Below, piece by piece: positions 21,975 to 33,832 of a stretch of 64,000 bases of DNA. Position numbers and translations under genes: made by a program. The stretch lies in contig QWDQ01000018.1 of NCBI GenBank assembly GCA_003868215.1, positions 186,001 through 250,000 on the forward strand, read 5' to 3'. The first letter of the stretch is position 1. Every line of letters begins with the position of its first letter. The notes beneath the pieces are model-generated. The model saw nothing but the letters and a program-made list of their open reading frames with translations, made no database searches and was not told the origin of the DNA. Origin of the DNA: Pseudophaeomoniella oleicola (Eukaryota > Ascomycota > Eurotiomycetes > Phaeomoniellales > Phaeomoniellaceae).

Positions 21975-24139
21975 GAGGTGAGAAAGATCAAAATGGGAAA
22001 GCGATAATTAGGTTTGCTTGCAGTCAGCATGCTTTTGAAACAGGACGGCATATAGATTCGAATCCAAATCTCCTTTTGCTCACAGGAGGGATCTTCGAGT
22101 CCAAGTATCAAAGTCAGCCAACCAAGTCATTATCTAGTCCATGGCACAACTGAGAAGGCAGCTCTGTCAATCTGTCAATTCTTCAGATGCAACACGGTTC
22201 GATGCACTAACTTATGATCCATCCAATCATATCAGGTCGATGCGGCAGATGCAATAATATGTACCTAGTCAATCCTGCATAGTGCACAGGTCAATATTTG
22301 AATAGAGGGAGAATACATGAAACAAGTCAACAAGCTGGTCGATCTGTGGCATTTGAGACAGCCATAAAGGAGAAGATGAGATTGTGATGAAGATCAAGGG
22401 GAATGCCGTGAGTGCGAATGGTGATATCTCAGCTTTACCGGCTAATTACCCTGCTCGCGCCTGCCTACAGTGTTTATCAACGGCTCCATCGTTGAGTAAG
22501 GTGAAAGGGAGGGAGGTACGATGACAGCTGAACGTTGGATCGTTGGATCGATGCACGTTTGAAGCTTAAGTAAGGTAAGGCTACCTTATGCTTACCAGGA
22601 AGGGAATGGTTACTGGGTACTCTGTACTTTTGAGGACTTTGGCTCCAGTAACTAAGTCAACTCGCTATTTCCTAAATCTCCGGTGAAGAGAAAAACCCTG
22701 AATGCAAGAGTAAGAGCCGAATGCAGCAAATGTGATGTCGACCAGCATCTGATTTGGCGAAGGGGGACGGACCACTACGGCTGAAATCAATGCTTGTACA
22801 GCTGCACGACAGATAGTGATGATGTGTTTTCTTTGTTTGCATACAACACATACTCGGGACAATTCGTTAATTGCCAGCTGGACAGGCTCGCAGGTCCCGA
22901 TCACTGCAACATGCATTCCGTCCAGGCATCGATCATACCTCACAACTTACAACAGGCAGTCGACATTCCGCATGCGTTCAAGATGAAGAGGAATGTTTAC
23001 TTTATCCCGTGTTTTCTTTCTCTGTCAGTTTACGGGCGAGAGAGTAACTTAGGTTAACTGAGGCTCAACAATTCAGGGAAAAAGAGATTGAGACCAATCT
23101 GGCACAGTTGATCCATCACCAGCCACAGTGGGTTTACCGTTGTTTCCCTTTTCTCAAGCGGCTGGAAAGGTTTGTGATAGACTGCCAAATCCACACAAGC
23201 CATGATCCTAACGTACTACTAGAAGACGGTGGAGGCCGACAGTCATGCATGGCAACTGATCCTTACCGTCGTCGTGCCGTGGTTAGGTTGGCAAGGATGT
23301 TTGGATTCTGCAAGTCCATAATCAACGGAAAATAAGGAAAAACAAGGAAAGTTGGACAAGTTCTCAGCTGAACATTGAAGTCAAAACCCAGATCCCCCCA
23401 CACTTCCCTGTTGTCTGAATGGGTTTCAGCCTTGATCTCCCTCCTACTACGGTATGAACATTTTTCTTTGAAGCGAAGTCTGGAGCCCTGAGCAGCGATA
23501 GCGTTAGGCGAGCAGAACCCTTCCGTCATCGATCATTGTTATTATTCTCCCACTCATACCACTCATAATACCACCGCTACCACCCCTACTAGATACGCGT
23601 ATTCAGCTCAGCAGCGCATTGGAAACTGAACTGAACTGAATTGAATTAAATTGAACTGAATTGAACTGAATTGAATTGAATTGGATTGAATAAAATTGAA
23701 TCGCATTAATTAGTTAAGAATAATTGTATTCAAAATACTTAAAAAAGGTCTTGACATTCACATCGTCCATCAGTTGTCCTCGGTTGCACATGAAAGCAAA
23801 CAGCTCCATCCTGGTCTTAGGTTGCACAGGCGAGACCCAGACTCAGATCAATTACTGAGACCGATTTCATCATCCTTGTCCACATCCTCCAACTATTCTC
23901 TTTAAGTTAACCGATCTGCTCTTCATTATCGTCATACCCTGTTGATCCCTCTCAGGAGCATATCAACATTTTGTATTTGCACAATACACCTCCTCTTATC
24001 TTTTTTTCCTGTCGCACCTCGACAACCACCGCATCGTTTCATCTGCGAACATTTGGTCTTCCAGACCCAGCCAACATTGGTTTCCGACAACCGAGTCCTC
24101 ATTGCATACAGTCCTCGTGTCCGCAGCTCATCAGCAAAT
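21975..24139. other. 2.2-kb gene-free stretch upstream of CSC1-like gene A
   Basis: Mostly unique sequence with short meaningless ORFs. It includes GGTAAGG/CCTTACC-type short inverted motifs near 22570-22590 and a pentanucleotide repeat at 23626-23702. The last few hundred bases are pyrimidine-rich, as expected for a fungal promoter and leader. Confidence 0.5.
23626..23702. repeat. TGAAC/TGAAT pentanucleotide repeat
   Basis: About 15 imperfect units of a 5-bp motif, TGAAC or TGAAT, run without a long break, followed by AT-rich sequence. It lies about 440 bp upstream of the start of CSC1-like gene A. Confidence 0.9.
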
Positions 24140-26985
24140 ATGGCCTCCCTCTGGGACGGTGCCAATGCGATGGCTGGATTTGGTGCCCTGGTGCGCAGAC
24201 AGTCGGCCACGGTAAGCAACATTCTCTGCATCATCACTTTGAATCTGTCTAACATTCACATACAGGATGCAAGCAACGATAAAGATGTTGGCTCTGCAAG
24301 AACTGGATCGTCATCGGCTTCAACGCTGGTGTCGACTTTGATCCCCGCCCTGGTTCTCTTTCTTGTTTACATCACAATTTTCTTGCTCCTCCGACGTATG
24401 GACGACCGTCAATATGCTCCGAGAACATACCTAGGCAACATTCGTGAAGAGGACCGAACTCCCAAGCTGTCCAGAGGCCTCTTTTCCTGGTTTCGAGAAT
24501 TCCACAAGCTGCCAGACACGTTTGTCTTGCAGCACAGCTCTCTAGATGGTTACTTTCTTCTACGATTCATCAAAATTGCCGTCATCATCTGCTTTGTAGG
24601 CTGCTGTATTACATGGCCTGTCCTCTTCCCCGTCAACGCGACCGGTGGAGGAAACAACGCGCAATTAAGTGTCCTAACATTCGGTAACGTTGTCAACAAG
24701 AGTCGGTACTATGGTATGTTGATGCTCAATTGGTCCAATATATATGACATGACTGACATCGAGTAGCACACACTTTCATCGCATGGATCTTTTATGGCTT
24801 CGTCTTCTTCATGGTTGCCCGTGAGAGCATCTTTTATATCAACTTGCGCCAGGCGTACTTACTCTCACCGATGTACGCTTCGCGCATCTCGTCTCGCACC
24901 GTGTTGTTCTCCTCGGTTCCCGACGAATACACGGACGAACGAAAGATTCGCCGTATGTTTGGATCCCAACTCAAGAATGTATGGATTGCCACGGAGTGCA
25001 AGGATCTTGACAAGAAAGTATCGGAACGGGACAAGATTGCATTCAAGTTGGAAGGTGCGGAAACAAAATTGGTCAAGCTTGCCAATGATGCGCGTCTCAA
25101 AGCTGCCAAAAAGGGGGGCAACAGTGAGAACGGTCTTGAGACTGCCCAAGACGCAGAACTTGGTGCTGATTCTGGTTCGGTCGCCGCTCGGTGGTTAAAG
25201 CCAAAGCAACGTCCAACGCATCGTCTGAAGCCTCTCATTGGCAAAAAGGTTGACACCATCAACTGGTCACGTTCAGAACTTCAACGTCTCATCCCCGAGA
25301 TCGAGCAGGACCAGGCCGTACACAAGTCGGGCGAGGCGAAGCCAGTGTCGTCGGTCTTTGTGGAATTTTACACCCAGTCAGATGCTCAGGCTGCCTATCA
25401 GATGGTGGCGCACCATAAAGCCCTTCACATGAGCCCTCGTGTGATTGGATTTGTTCCTCAGGAAGTCATTTGGAGCAATCTTCGAATTAAATGGTGGGAA
25501 AGGGTTGTTCGAAACATTCTCGTCATTGCCGCCGTCACACTTACCATTATCTTCTGGACCATTCCGGTGGCCTTTGTCGGTTTTGTGTCTCACATTGACA
25601 ACCTTACCAGTATCAGTGGACTTGGCTGGCTGAGTTTCATTGAAAAGATCCCTACGGTCATTCTCGGTGTCGTTACTGGACTCTTGCCATCTGTGTTGCT
25701 TTCAGTCCTGATGGCTCTCCTACCTGTTTACCTGCGTTTCATGTCTAAGCAGGCGGGCGAGCCTACTTTGTCCGCCGTGGAACTTCGAACTCAGGGCTTC
25801 TACTTCTGGTTCCAGGTCATCCAGGTCTTCCTGATCACGACATTCACTTCTGGTGCAGGCTCGGTGATCTCGCGGATCATAAGCAATCCTTCTTCTGCCA
25901 CAACTCTTCTTGCCCAGAATCTGCCATCCGCATCAAATTTCTACGTCTCTTACTTTATCCTGCAAGGATTAGCCTTCAGTGGTAGTGCTCTCGCACATGT
26001 TGTTGGTGTCATCCTTTTCCGAGTCCTCGGTAAATTTCTCGACAAGACGCCCCGAAAGATGTACAAACGGTGGTCGACTCTTTCCGGTCTGGGCTGGGGT
26101 ACCGTGTTCCCGGTACTGAGGTAAGGTTCCTCCTATCTGACGCCCAAGGGCCATTGCTAACAAGGTATCAGCAACTTGGTCGTAATCTCGATCACTTACT
26201 CTGCGATTGCGCCGTTGATCATGGGCTTTGCGACGGTCGGCTTATATCTGTTCTACCTGGCCTATCGTTACAATCTCATGTTTGTCAACACAGCGAATAT
26301 CGACACCAAGGGTCTCGTGTATCCCAAGGCACTTCAACATATCCTGGTTGGGTGCTACCTGAGCGCGCTCTGTCTCATTGGTTTGTTCGCTATTGACACC
26401 GCCATTGGCCCGTTGGTGCTTATGATCATCTGCCTTATCTTCATGGCATTATTCCACTACTCGTTGAATACCGCCATCAATCCGCTGCTTTACTACCTGC
26501 CAAAATCTCTCGAGGCCGAGGAAGCATCCCTTCTCGAACATGTCGAGTCTGGTGTGACACACAGAGATGACTCGGTGGATGATAAGACTGTTGTCGATGG
26601 GAAAGACGGCGTAAGTCAGGAGAAGGGCGCTTTGCCTCCACCAGCACACAAGAAGCCATCCCTGTTCGCCAAATTCTTCCGACCGGACATCTACACCGAC
26701 TACGCGACGATGCGTCGTTTAGTCCCTCAATCCGCACCTGAAGTCATCTACGACGAGAAGACCGAACGCCACGCCTACTACCACCCCGCCATCTCTTCCG
26801 AGCCACCTCTGCTGTGGATCCCCCGTGACCAAATGGGCATCTCCCGACAAGAAGTCGCGCACACCAACAAGATCATCCCCATCACCGACGAGGGCGCCGG
26901 CTTCAACGAAAAGGGCAAGATGGTATGGCACGAAGAAGAGACCGGCGGCCGACCACCGATCTGGGAACAGCAAATTTATTATTAA
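24140..26985 (+). CDS. CSC1/OSCA/TMEM63-family (DUF221) stress-gated cation channel, paralogue A
   Basis: Four exons (24140-24211, 24266-24713, 24767-26120, 26172-26985) give 895 residues. A short N-terminal segment leads into TM helices at about 45-66, 124-146 and 175-195. A cytosolic domain of about 185 residues follows (roughly 214-400, ending FVPQEVIWSNLRIKWW). A multi-helix pore region runs to about residue 790; its landmarks are PVAFVGFVSHIDNL and LGWGTVFPVLSNLVVISITY. The soluble C-terminus ends in a fungal-conserved block (LLWIPRDQMGISRQE). Characterised members are calcium-permeable channels opened by osmotic or mechanical stress, though some fungal members act in membrane trafficking. 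The gene is convergent with glucokinase. A longer paralogue lies at 49954 in the same window. Confidence 0.95.
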
Positions 26986-27739
26986 AAACACTCATAATGG
27001 ACTGAACGGGTTATTCTGTCCCTGTTTCTTTGTCCTATCACGAACCAAAACTTGCGCGCGCGTCTCTCTTGTATTCACTATGTTCACAATATCTCTTGCT
27101 ATACCTTTTTTTTTTTTTTTTTTTTTTGCTTGCTCTTTATGTCTTGTCTAGGGTTTTCGGATCAATCAATCAATACCAGGGTACCTCGCGAATCCAATGA
27201 ATGGAATATATAGGTAGTTAATTTAAATTTAATTTCGATTCGATTCGATTTCAATTCAATTCAATTACATCTCTGTTCCAAAACAGAGAGAGAGAAAATA
27301 GAATGAATTACTCGTAGGAAGAAAAGAAAGGGTAATAATTAATATTTTCTTGAAGAGTAGTTAGTAGCCGGACCAGGACCAGGACCAGATTCATCCTGAA
27401 TGATTCAGCCCTCTAGAGCTCTTCTTCTATGTTATATGTATTATGATCTCTATATCTCATGCATATACACAAACACAAACACAAACAGAAACACAAACGG
27501 TCTACATTAAAGACTCCCCTTCATCCATGTAGGTAAATCAACACCTTTACAGCAAATGCAAATGCAAATCCCAAAGAAAAAGGATCCAATCAACCGAGAG
27601 AGTATTCAGAAATAAATGGTCATTCATAGAAACATTCATATATCATTTTTCCGCAGAGATTTCTTTCCCTCTTCCATCTTTCTTCTTTTTTTTCTTTGGT
27701 TTTCTCGTTTTTACATTTTTCTTTTTCCTCGCTTGCTTG
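26986..27739. other. Convergent 3' flank between CSC1-like A and glucokinase
   Basis: The 3' ends of both genes. It holds a 22-T run at 27106-27127, an ATTCG/ATTCA-type pentanucleotide stretch at about 27234-27268, and an ACAAAC-type repeat near 27470-27498. No coding ORF is present. Confidence 0.6.
27106..27127. repeat. Homopolymer T run (22 nt)
   Basis: Twenty-two consecutive T residues, about 120 bp past the stop codon of CSC1-like A. Length may be unreliable in the assembly. Confidence 0.9.
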
Positions 27740-29295
27740 TTATTTTTCATGCGATGCTACACTCTTCAATTGTTCTCCCGCAATCAAGGCGATCAATGCG
27801 GCACCGAGACCGGATCCGTCCTTGGCAAGGCCGATTCTGATCTTCTTCTCACCTTCGGCACCAATGCCATCGATCTCTCGGAATGCTTCACGCATCAGAG
27901 TTTCAAAATTGGGATAAAATTCCGCCAGAGAACCATCCACACCGATATCAACGTATTCCTCTTCGTTGAGTTTGTTGGTCTCGACGACGACGGCACCGAT
28001 GGCCACAGCGGCAAGACGAGCGGCACGCTTTCCAATGGCATGCACCATGACCTTGACTGCTTCACAGTCCTCGGTCGATGGTGCGGAAATGTCCAATTCG
28101 CGTTCGAGTGTCTGTTTCGTAATGCGGAGATGGTCGGATGTGTCTTCTTCGACGATGGACATAAAGGAGGTATCAAGACCCCATGGCTTGAAGAGGGGGC
28201 TGGACGGTGCAACGTTTGTGGTAGCGGAAGAATCGTTGGTCGAGGAGTTGGGGTCCTTGAAGAGTGCAACGCCAGCATCCTTAAGGGCGTGAAGGTCGAG
28301 CAGGGCCCGACGAAGAATCTCGCCCAAGAACATGCCCGAAACTTGCTTCTCGAACATTTGAATACCCGGGTTGATGGATTCTTGATCAAGTTGCACATCA
28401 TATTTGGTCGATAATAGCACATTGAGTTCGTTGTCGAAACTACCCCATTCGGTGTTGACAATCATCAGGCCCGTTGAGCTGTCGTAGTCGCCTGGGAACT
28501 GATCCATCTTCTTGACATTTCCCAATTTCTCAACATAGGCACCGTTGGTACCGGTTCCAAAGATGGCACCAAGCAGAGTCCCCGACTTGCCCGGCGATGT
28601 GTAAGATCTTGACATAAGCGTGCCAACAGTGTCGTTGACCAAAGCAGAAACCTTGACAGGCAAGTTCAAAGCGTCAATCTCGTCCTGCAGCAGCTTGCAT
28701 ACATCTTTTCCCACTGCTTCCTTGACATCAAATCCTTTTGTCCACCGTATTAGGTTCCCTTTGTTGATGCCCACCTGGTTCACGGGGAAACTAAAGGTAA
28801 AACCGAGGTCAAAAATATCCTCATCCGGCAGCTCATGTCGATCCAGCCTCGTTCCCTTGTGGGCAGTGAACTGTTCGTTGTGGTGTTCTTTGAGGAAGAG
28901 TTCGACTTGCTTGGCAAGGAAGGAAAATAGTTCGTGTGCACTATCCGTGACCATGAGATGTTTTGGTACAGCGACCTTCGACTGTGTCAAAGAGAAAGTC
29001 TGGTTACCGTGGAGGACAACAGAGCAGACGCGGAAGTTGGTGCCGCCGAGATCGACACTAAGAAAAGTACCCTAGGATGTGTCAGCTCAGTTTTGTACGA
29101 TGAGAAAGTGAGCCCGACCTTCTCGGTTCCATTAGGCACATTGGTCACATATGTTGGAATTTGACTTAAAGTTGCACCCTGTTTCTCAAGACCCTCGTGC
29201 ATCTGGGTGATGAACTGGCGCACGGCCTTATTGACCTGCTCTTTGGGGTAGTCGAATTGGACGGCTAACCGCTGAGCTTCTTGTAAGAGCGCCAT
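27740..29295 (-). CDS. glkA: Glucokinase (hexokinase family)
   Basis: Two exons on the minus strand, 29295-29119 and 29071-27740, with a 47-nt intron give 502 residues. The N-terminus includes MHEGL and SQIPTYVTNVPNGTEK. It joins across the intron to GTFLSVDLGGTNFRVCS, the ATP phosphate-binding loop at about 66-75. Sugar-binding sequence (FTFSFPVNQVGINKGN) and the catalytic Asp block (ALVNDTVGTL) follow. FPVNQVGINKG is closer to fungal glucokinases than to hexokinases. It phosphorylates glucose in the cytosol at the head of glycolysis. The central insert (about 40 residues, Ser/Pro-rich) is typical of ascomycete glucokinases. The intron donor is GTCGGG, a weak site. The frame stays open for 66 codons upstream of the ATG, ending in a TTG, so the start could in principle lie in an earlier exon. 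Confidence 0.95.
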
Positions 29296-31594
29296 CTTGT
29301 GTGGGCGACAGACACCTGGTTGCTCGTAGAAGATAGGAGTCTCTGCAGGACAAAAATCTGGCTCAAGGTATGGTTCAATTGATGGTTTGAGGAGACCAAT
29401 TGGGAGATTGTGGTAAGTGGCGCTATTTATGAAATTGAAGGTCTCGGGTCGGATGTCCAAGAACTGCAGCAGGATCACGAGGAAGAGGATCAAGCCGGAC
29501 AGCAGGTGAAGAGGCGAGCACGTTGCGGATACCGACAGCTTGACCTTTTTCGTCTGCTTCTTTGATTGAGGGTTAATCGCTGGGGAATGGTATGGAGAGA
29601 GGGGATTTGGGTCGTGGAGAGGGGAATTGATGGTGGGAAAGAGCGCCAGATTTGCTCGAGTGACCCCACTACGGTCGGAGTATGTTCTGATACAATGAAA
29701 GGTCGCATTTACTGTGGGACAAATGATCTCATGGTCGGCCCTGTTGACTGACTATGTACTAGATGTCTTTGAGAAGGGCCGAAAGAACGGTTTGGGGGGA
29801 GGGGGGCCCAGATTGGAGGAGGGGTGAAGGTTTGGCTGGTGATAGTACGTAGTAGTAGTGAGATGGTAGGTTGCAAGGTGGCAGGTGGCAGGTGGCAGGT
29901 CAGGATCTTACAATAGATTTCGAGATTCATTAGTGGTACGGAGTAGTTAGGTGGTGAGAGATAATGCCGGTAAAGTAACAGAGGGTCCGGTAAGGTACAG
30001 TAATTAACATTAAATCAATTCGAATCGATTTAATTGCTGTGCGAAGTGTAGAGATGCTGAGGTGAGGTCTAGACAATAACTTCATGCAATGACCAAGTGA
30101 TGTCGAAACTGTTCTTTGGGTTTTCTTCATTCTTTTTTTGATCTTTTCTAATCTTGATTATTATTATTCTTTGAGCACGGTGCAGATAGCGAGCGAATTA
30201 CTATCGATCTTCCGGTATGGGGGAAGCGATTGACAGGGGTAAGAAGTGGTGGTGGCAGTTGCACAAGATCTCGACGATTGCAATTCCCACAAGACAATTG
30301 TCTTTCAACATTGGTGGTTCAAACTGTGTCTTGACACTTCGTCCGCCTCAACCTCACCTTGAAGATTACGGTCCAAAAACACAGGGAGTAGCTCCTCTCT
30401 CTCACCACTTTACACGTGACTGAGGCTCTGGCGATATCATGACGCGAAAGAATCCAAGAAAAAGGCGAGAGATTTTGATCACGGAACAGGGTTCACTCTT
30501 TCCGATGTAAAGCCATTAGTTAACTTAGTGACAATTTCGCACATTGATATCACCCCACCATACCTACGTAGTAGTAGGTACACTCGGTACCCGCGAAAGG
30601 ACTCGAGACATTATCAACGCAGAAGTGGTCGTATGACATGAGAAACATCAATCAAAGCGAACTAGCCTACAATTCAACAGTAGTAATAGTACATGCGTCC
30701 ACAGTTCAGTCAATTAATCAACATATGCTACAACATAACTTAGTAGAAATACAGTAACTTACTACGTAGTACTACGTAGTACACTTACCTTAGTCTATTC
30801 GGCCCACGTGATGGCATCCGCATCGTTTGAAACTTACCTCCACATTTCCCACTCGACTCGCCTCGTCGCCATCCCAGTATGCGAGGCCAATGTGACCTTG
30901 GAGTTCCAACGGAGCATCATTCAGAAGGAGACCCTGTTCGTGCCGTAGACTTGGAGCCGCAGTCTCGCCAAATAGAGTTGCTAATTAATTAGCAGATTGG
31001 TGACTTTGCCTCCATCCATATCGAAACGGTAGGCTCCTACCAAGAACCCCGTACCCGATACGCTCAACCTTGAATGGGCAGGTGACTCTGAACAAATTCA
31101 ACATCCCTCCCTGGCTATGTGCAATCCAGAACCTCGAATTAATGTTGAATGCCTGTCGACTCCTGTCACGATATTTCGAGTCGCTAGGATAATCCAATGC
31201 TACAGTGACACCTGGAGATGAATCTGACGAGAAGGGCAGTAGAACCCCTCCCCCATCTAGAATCTATCACGTGCCATTATTGCGGCTCAAGCCACGGAAT
31301 GGCTGTAATCTGCCGGCAGAATGAATCTGGACTTGAGAACATGTGACTTTCGCTTATGCGATATTGAACCGACTGTTCTGGAGTACTTCTTCAGACAAGC
31401 CACAAGAACGCTCGGAACGCCCATGATGCAGCCATTAGTCCCCCGCCTTGTACGGAAGGATACTTTTAGGCCATCCTCGCACAATGACTACTGCGTAGAG
31501 ATGATCGGAGGACGATCTGATGTACATGATGGCGTTTCTTTAATTAGCTATCGAGATATGAAAGGCGATTGGGGCGAACCCTTATCATCGTTAA
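29296..31594. other. 2.3-kb stretch upstream of glucokinase gene
   Basis: Promoter and leader of glucokinase, plus the 3' flank of the ASC-1-like gene. It holds a GGTGGCA repeat at about 29876-29900, CACGTG hexamers near 30414, 30804 and 31268, a 20-nt perfect palindrome at 30761-30780, and TAATTAATTA-like AT motifs near 30980. ORFs here, such as 31321-31764, have no recognisable content. Confidence 0.5.
30761..30780. repeat. Perfect palindrome built from two ACTACGTAGT units
   Basis: Two adjacent copies of the self-complementary decamer ACTACGTAGT form one 20-nt palindrome in the intergenic region upstream of glucokinase. Related TACGTAGTAGTAGG sequence lies near 30566-30580. Confidence 0.9.
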
Positions 31595-33229
31595 TTAGCC
31601 TCCGCGGTCATGTTCTTCCCCGCCAGGACCATAGACCCCTCCGTCCAGTATCCATCGCTCATTGTCGTCTTTTTCGTCTTGCACTCTCCGCCATGTCTGT
31701 TTTCGCTCCCCTTGGGTTACCTCTTTACCTTTTCCCTGTTCTGGTGCTTTCCATACGGGCCTGACCAACCCTCCTCCAGCTAACAACGGGTTCTTTCCAA
31801 ATGCTCCTTTCCTGTCGCTGGAGTTCTCGCCACTATCCGTATGTTCAACTTCCTCTTCTTCATTAGTAAGCTCCCTATCAGCAGGTTGGTCTTCCTTGAC
31901 CACTTCGTAGCTGCGGACCAACTTTCCATTCTTGATGCTCATGCTCATGATTGTCTTTTTCTTCTCCCACTCTGGTTTGTTTTGCTCTTGCAAATCACGT
32001 AGGTATTTCTGCTGTTTCTTAAGTGCCAACGCCCGCTGTGCAGGACTCATCCACTGGGTCGCTCCTGGAGTGACTGTCATATCATAGTCCGCAGCCTCAT
32101 CGTGAACCTTTGTCCGTTGAGCATTCTCTCGTTGAAAAGCAAGAAGCCTGTCCCTGTGAGCTCTAGCTCTTGCTGCAGCTTGACTCATCTCATCGCCGCT
32201 ACTCTCCGGCGTACCACCAAGAACCGGGGTGCCTCTCCCGCTAGACGTTGCGTTATGGAGCGCCATCTTCTCATTGCCACGTTCCTCCCGGAGGGCTCTG
32301 ATCATGGTTTGCACCTGATCTTGTGACAGAATTGGTGAATCACAGAACGAACATGGTTGTAGACCTTCCAGAGCACAGATTATCTGGCCACAGGAAAGAC
32401 AATTCGGCGCCGGCTCGAAGAGTGGGTGAATGGTAGCATGACAACCACACTTCCGACGTTCCGAACTCAAAGCAGGATTGGTCGAAAGCTCAAGGGCAGC
32501 AATAGCCGATGTCAGGTCACTAATGCTCGACGTGGTGGTCGTAGAAGACTTGTTTGGCGTCGATGTCCCTGAGTGGGCCTGCTTCTTTGATTGTTTGGTT
32601 TTAACATTTGGGAGGTCCGAGATCAAAGGTCCTTGTGCAGAAGGAGGTAATTTCTGCCGTGGCGGCGATGAGTCACGAGAGGGTAACGGAGATGTACTTT
32701 TCAGCATTTTGGTGGTAGTCGGGGCCTGTAGAGCTGCTGGTTGTTGGGAGAACGTCAAAGCGTCTGAAAGTGAAGTAGCTTGACCGCCACGCTTTGAGCT
32801 CGTTGCAGAATATTCATCTTCAATGGTGTTGGACTTCCGATAACCTCCTATAACATTACCGTAGTCATCTGGCCTCCTGAGAGGTCCGGCCGTGTGTAGA
32901 GATGCCTTCTGTTTCTTTCCCCCTTGTCTGCGTGATGCCGGTACTCGATCACCAGCATTACCCCCTCGTACTGCATTCACGGTAGCCCCACTACTCTGCT
33001 GTGCCAGTGGCTGAAGTGGTGGTGGAACAACATCTTGACGTCTAGCATTGAAAGAAGATATGAATTCTAGAGCCTGTGGTGCATCTCCCAAAAGGTTCTT
33101 CAGATGCTCCGCCCCTTCTTCTTTCGAGAGACCGGCTGTATATTGCAAGATTTCCGTGAGTGATTGGTCGTCGAGTGGAAGCACTCGAGCCAACCTTGGC
33201 AAAGCCCACGAGATCAAGGCTTCGGTCAT
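31595..33229 (-). CDS. ASC-1/TRIP4-like zinc-finger protein (Rqt4-type, ribosome quality control trigger complex)
   Basis: A single exon encodes 544 residues. The N-terminus (residues 1-63, with LPLDDQSLTEILQYTAGL) resembles the helical N-terminal module of Rqt4/ASC-1. After a long disordered stretch comes a cysteine-rich zinc finger: Cys261, Cys263, His264, Cys277, Cys280, Cys285, Cys293 and Cys296 (C2HC5 type). The C-terminal part contains TKVHDEAADYDM and TQWMSPAQRALALKKQQK, which are ASC-1 hallmarks. Human TRIP4 and yeast Rqt4 belong to the helicase complex that splits stalled, ubiquitinated ribosomes; in animals it is also a transcription coactivator. The fungal protein here lacks an ASCH domain in what I can see, which is usual for Rqt4-like members. 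It lies in tandem with NEO1, same strand, with 603 bp between. Confidence 0.92.
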   Translation of the reverse strand: MTEALISWALPRLARVLPLDDQSLTEILQYTAGLSKEEGAEHLKNLLGDAPQALEFISSFNARRQDVVPPPLQPLAQQSSGATVNAVRGGNAGDRVPASRRQGGKKQKASLHTAGPLRRPDDYGNVIGGYRKSNTIEDEYSATSSKRGGQATSLSDALTFSQQPAALQAPTTTKMLKSTSPLPSRDSSPPRQKLPPSAQGPLISDLPNVKTKQSKKQAHSGTSTPNKSSTTTTSSISDLTSAIAALELSTNPALSSERRKCGCHATIHPLFEPAPNCLSCGQIICALEGLQPCSFCDSPILSQDQVQTMIRALREERGNEKMALHNATSSGRGTPVLGGTPESSGDEMSQAAARARAHRDRLLAFQRENAQRTKVHDEAADYDMTVTPGATQWMSPAQRALALKKQQKYLRDLQEQNKPEWEKKKTIMSMSIKNGKLVRSYEVVKEDQPADRELTNEEEEVEHTDSGENSSDRKGAFGKNPLLAGGGLVRPVWKAPEQGKGKEVTQGERKQTWRRVQDEKDDNERWILDGGVYGPGGEEHDRGG

Positions 33230-33832
33230 TTAGTTTCCCCTCCACTGAAGTCAAGACAAATTATAGGATTGTCATGTGGTTCCTTACTTCAGTATTGTGG
33301 GAGCAGTACGAAATGCGAGATTCGATATACTCATGTAATAATCGTGGATGAATATAAAAGACTAGATACAGTAATTACAGTAATTAATAATAATATCTCC
33401 GAGAAACAGTCTTCGAACTTTATTTGCGATATCTCAAAGTCGACCAACTTCTCTCTATTAGATCAGTATGTACAATACCTACCTACATACCTTTCTAATG
33501 CACTTTTACTCGGTTTCCCCCGGGGGTATATCGCGGGCTTGTTCACGACTTGTTCACATCAGCAGAACCGGTAGAAACCAAGATGAAGCTTCTGGACAAG
33601 ACCGTGAAACTGGTAATGGCAAGGGACGGAAGGAGAAGGATCGAAGAGAAGACGATTCTCGTTGCGGTCGGCAGGGAGAAGTGACAGCCATCTTCCATAC
33701 ATTTGTGGGATGTTAACAATAACCCCGTTTGAGTGATAGATACTATGCTACATTTTCTGTACGAAACGCTTCATTCCGACCCCCAAAAATTTGCTACACG
33801 TGATGCTCCCTAACACAAAAGCATGATTGCGA
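33230..33832. other. Intergenic region between NEO1 3' end and ASC-1-like promoter
   Basis: Unique sequence containing CTACCTACATACC-like repeats near 33478-33490, AT-rich TAATTAATAATAAT near 33382-33394, and CACGTGATG near 33797. No gene is seen. Confidence 0.5.

Noticed and set aside
21692-22111. 139-codon minus-strand ORF opposite the small membrane protein gene
   Set aside because: Composition shadow: acidic Gly/Asp-rich sequence mirrors the Ser/Pro-rich codons of the plus strand, and the rest is unremarkable.
31321-31764. 147-codon ORF on the plus strand
   Set aside because: Its second half runs antisense into the ASC-1-like gene and the first half has no recognisable content or promoter.
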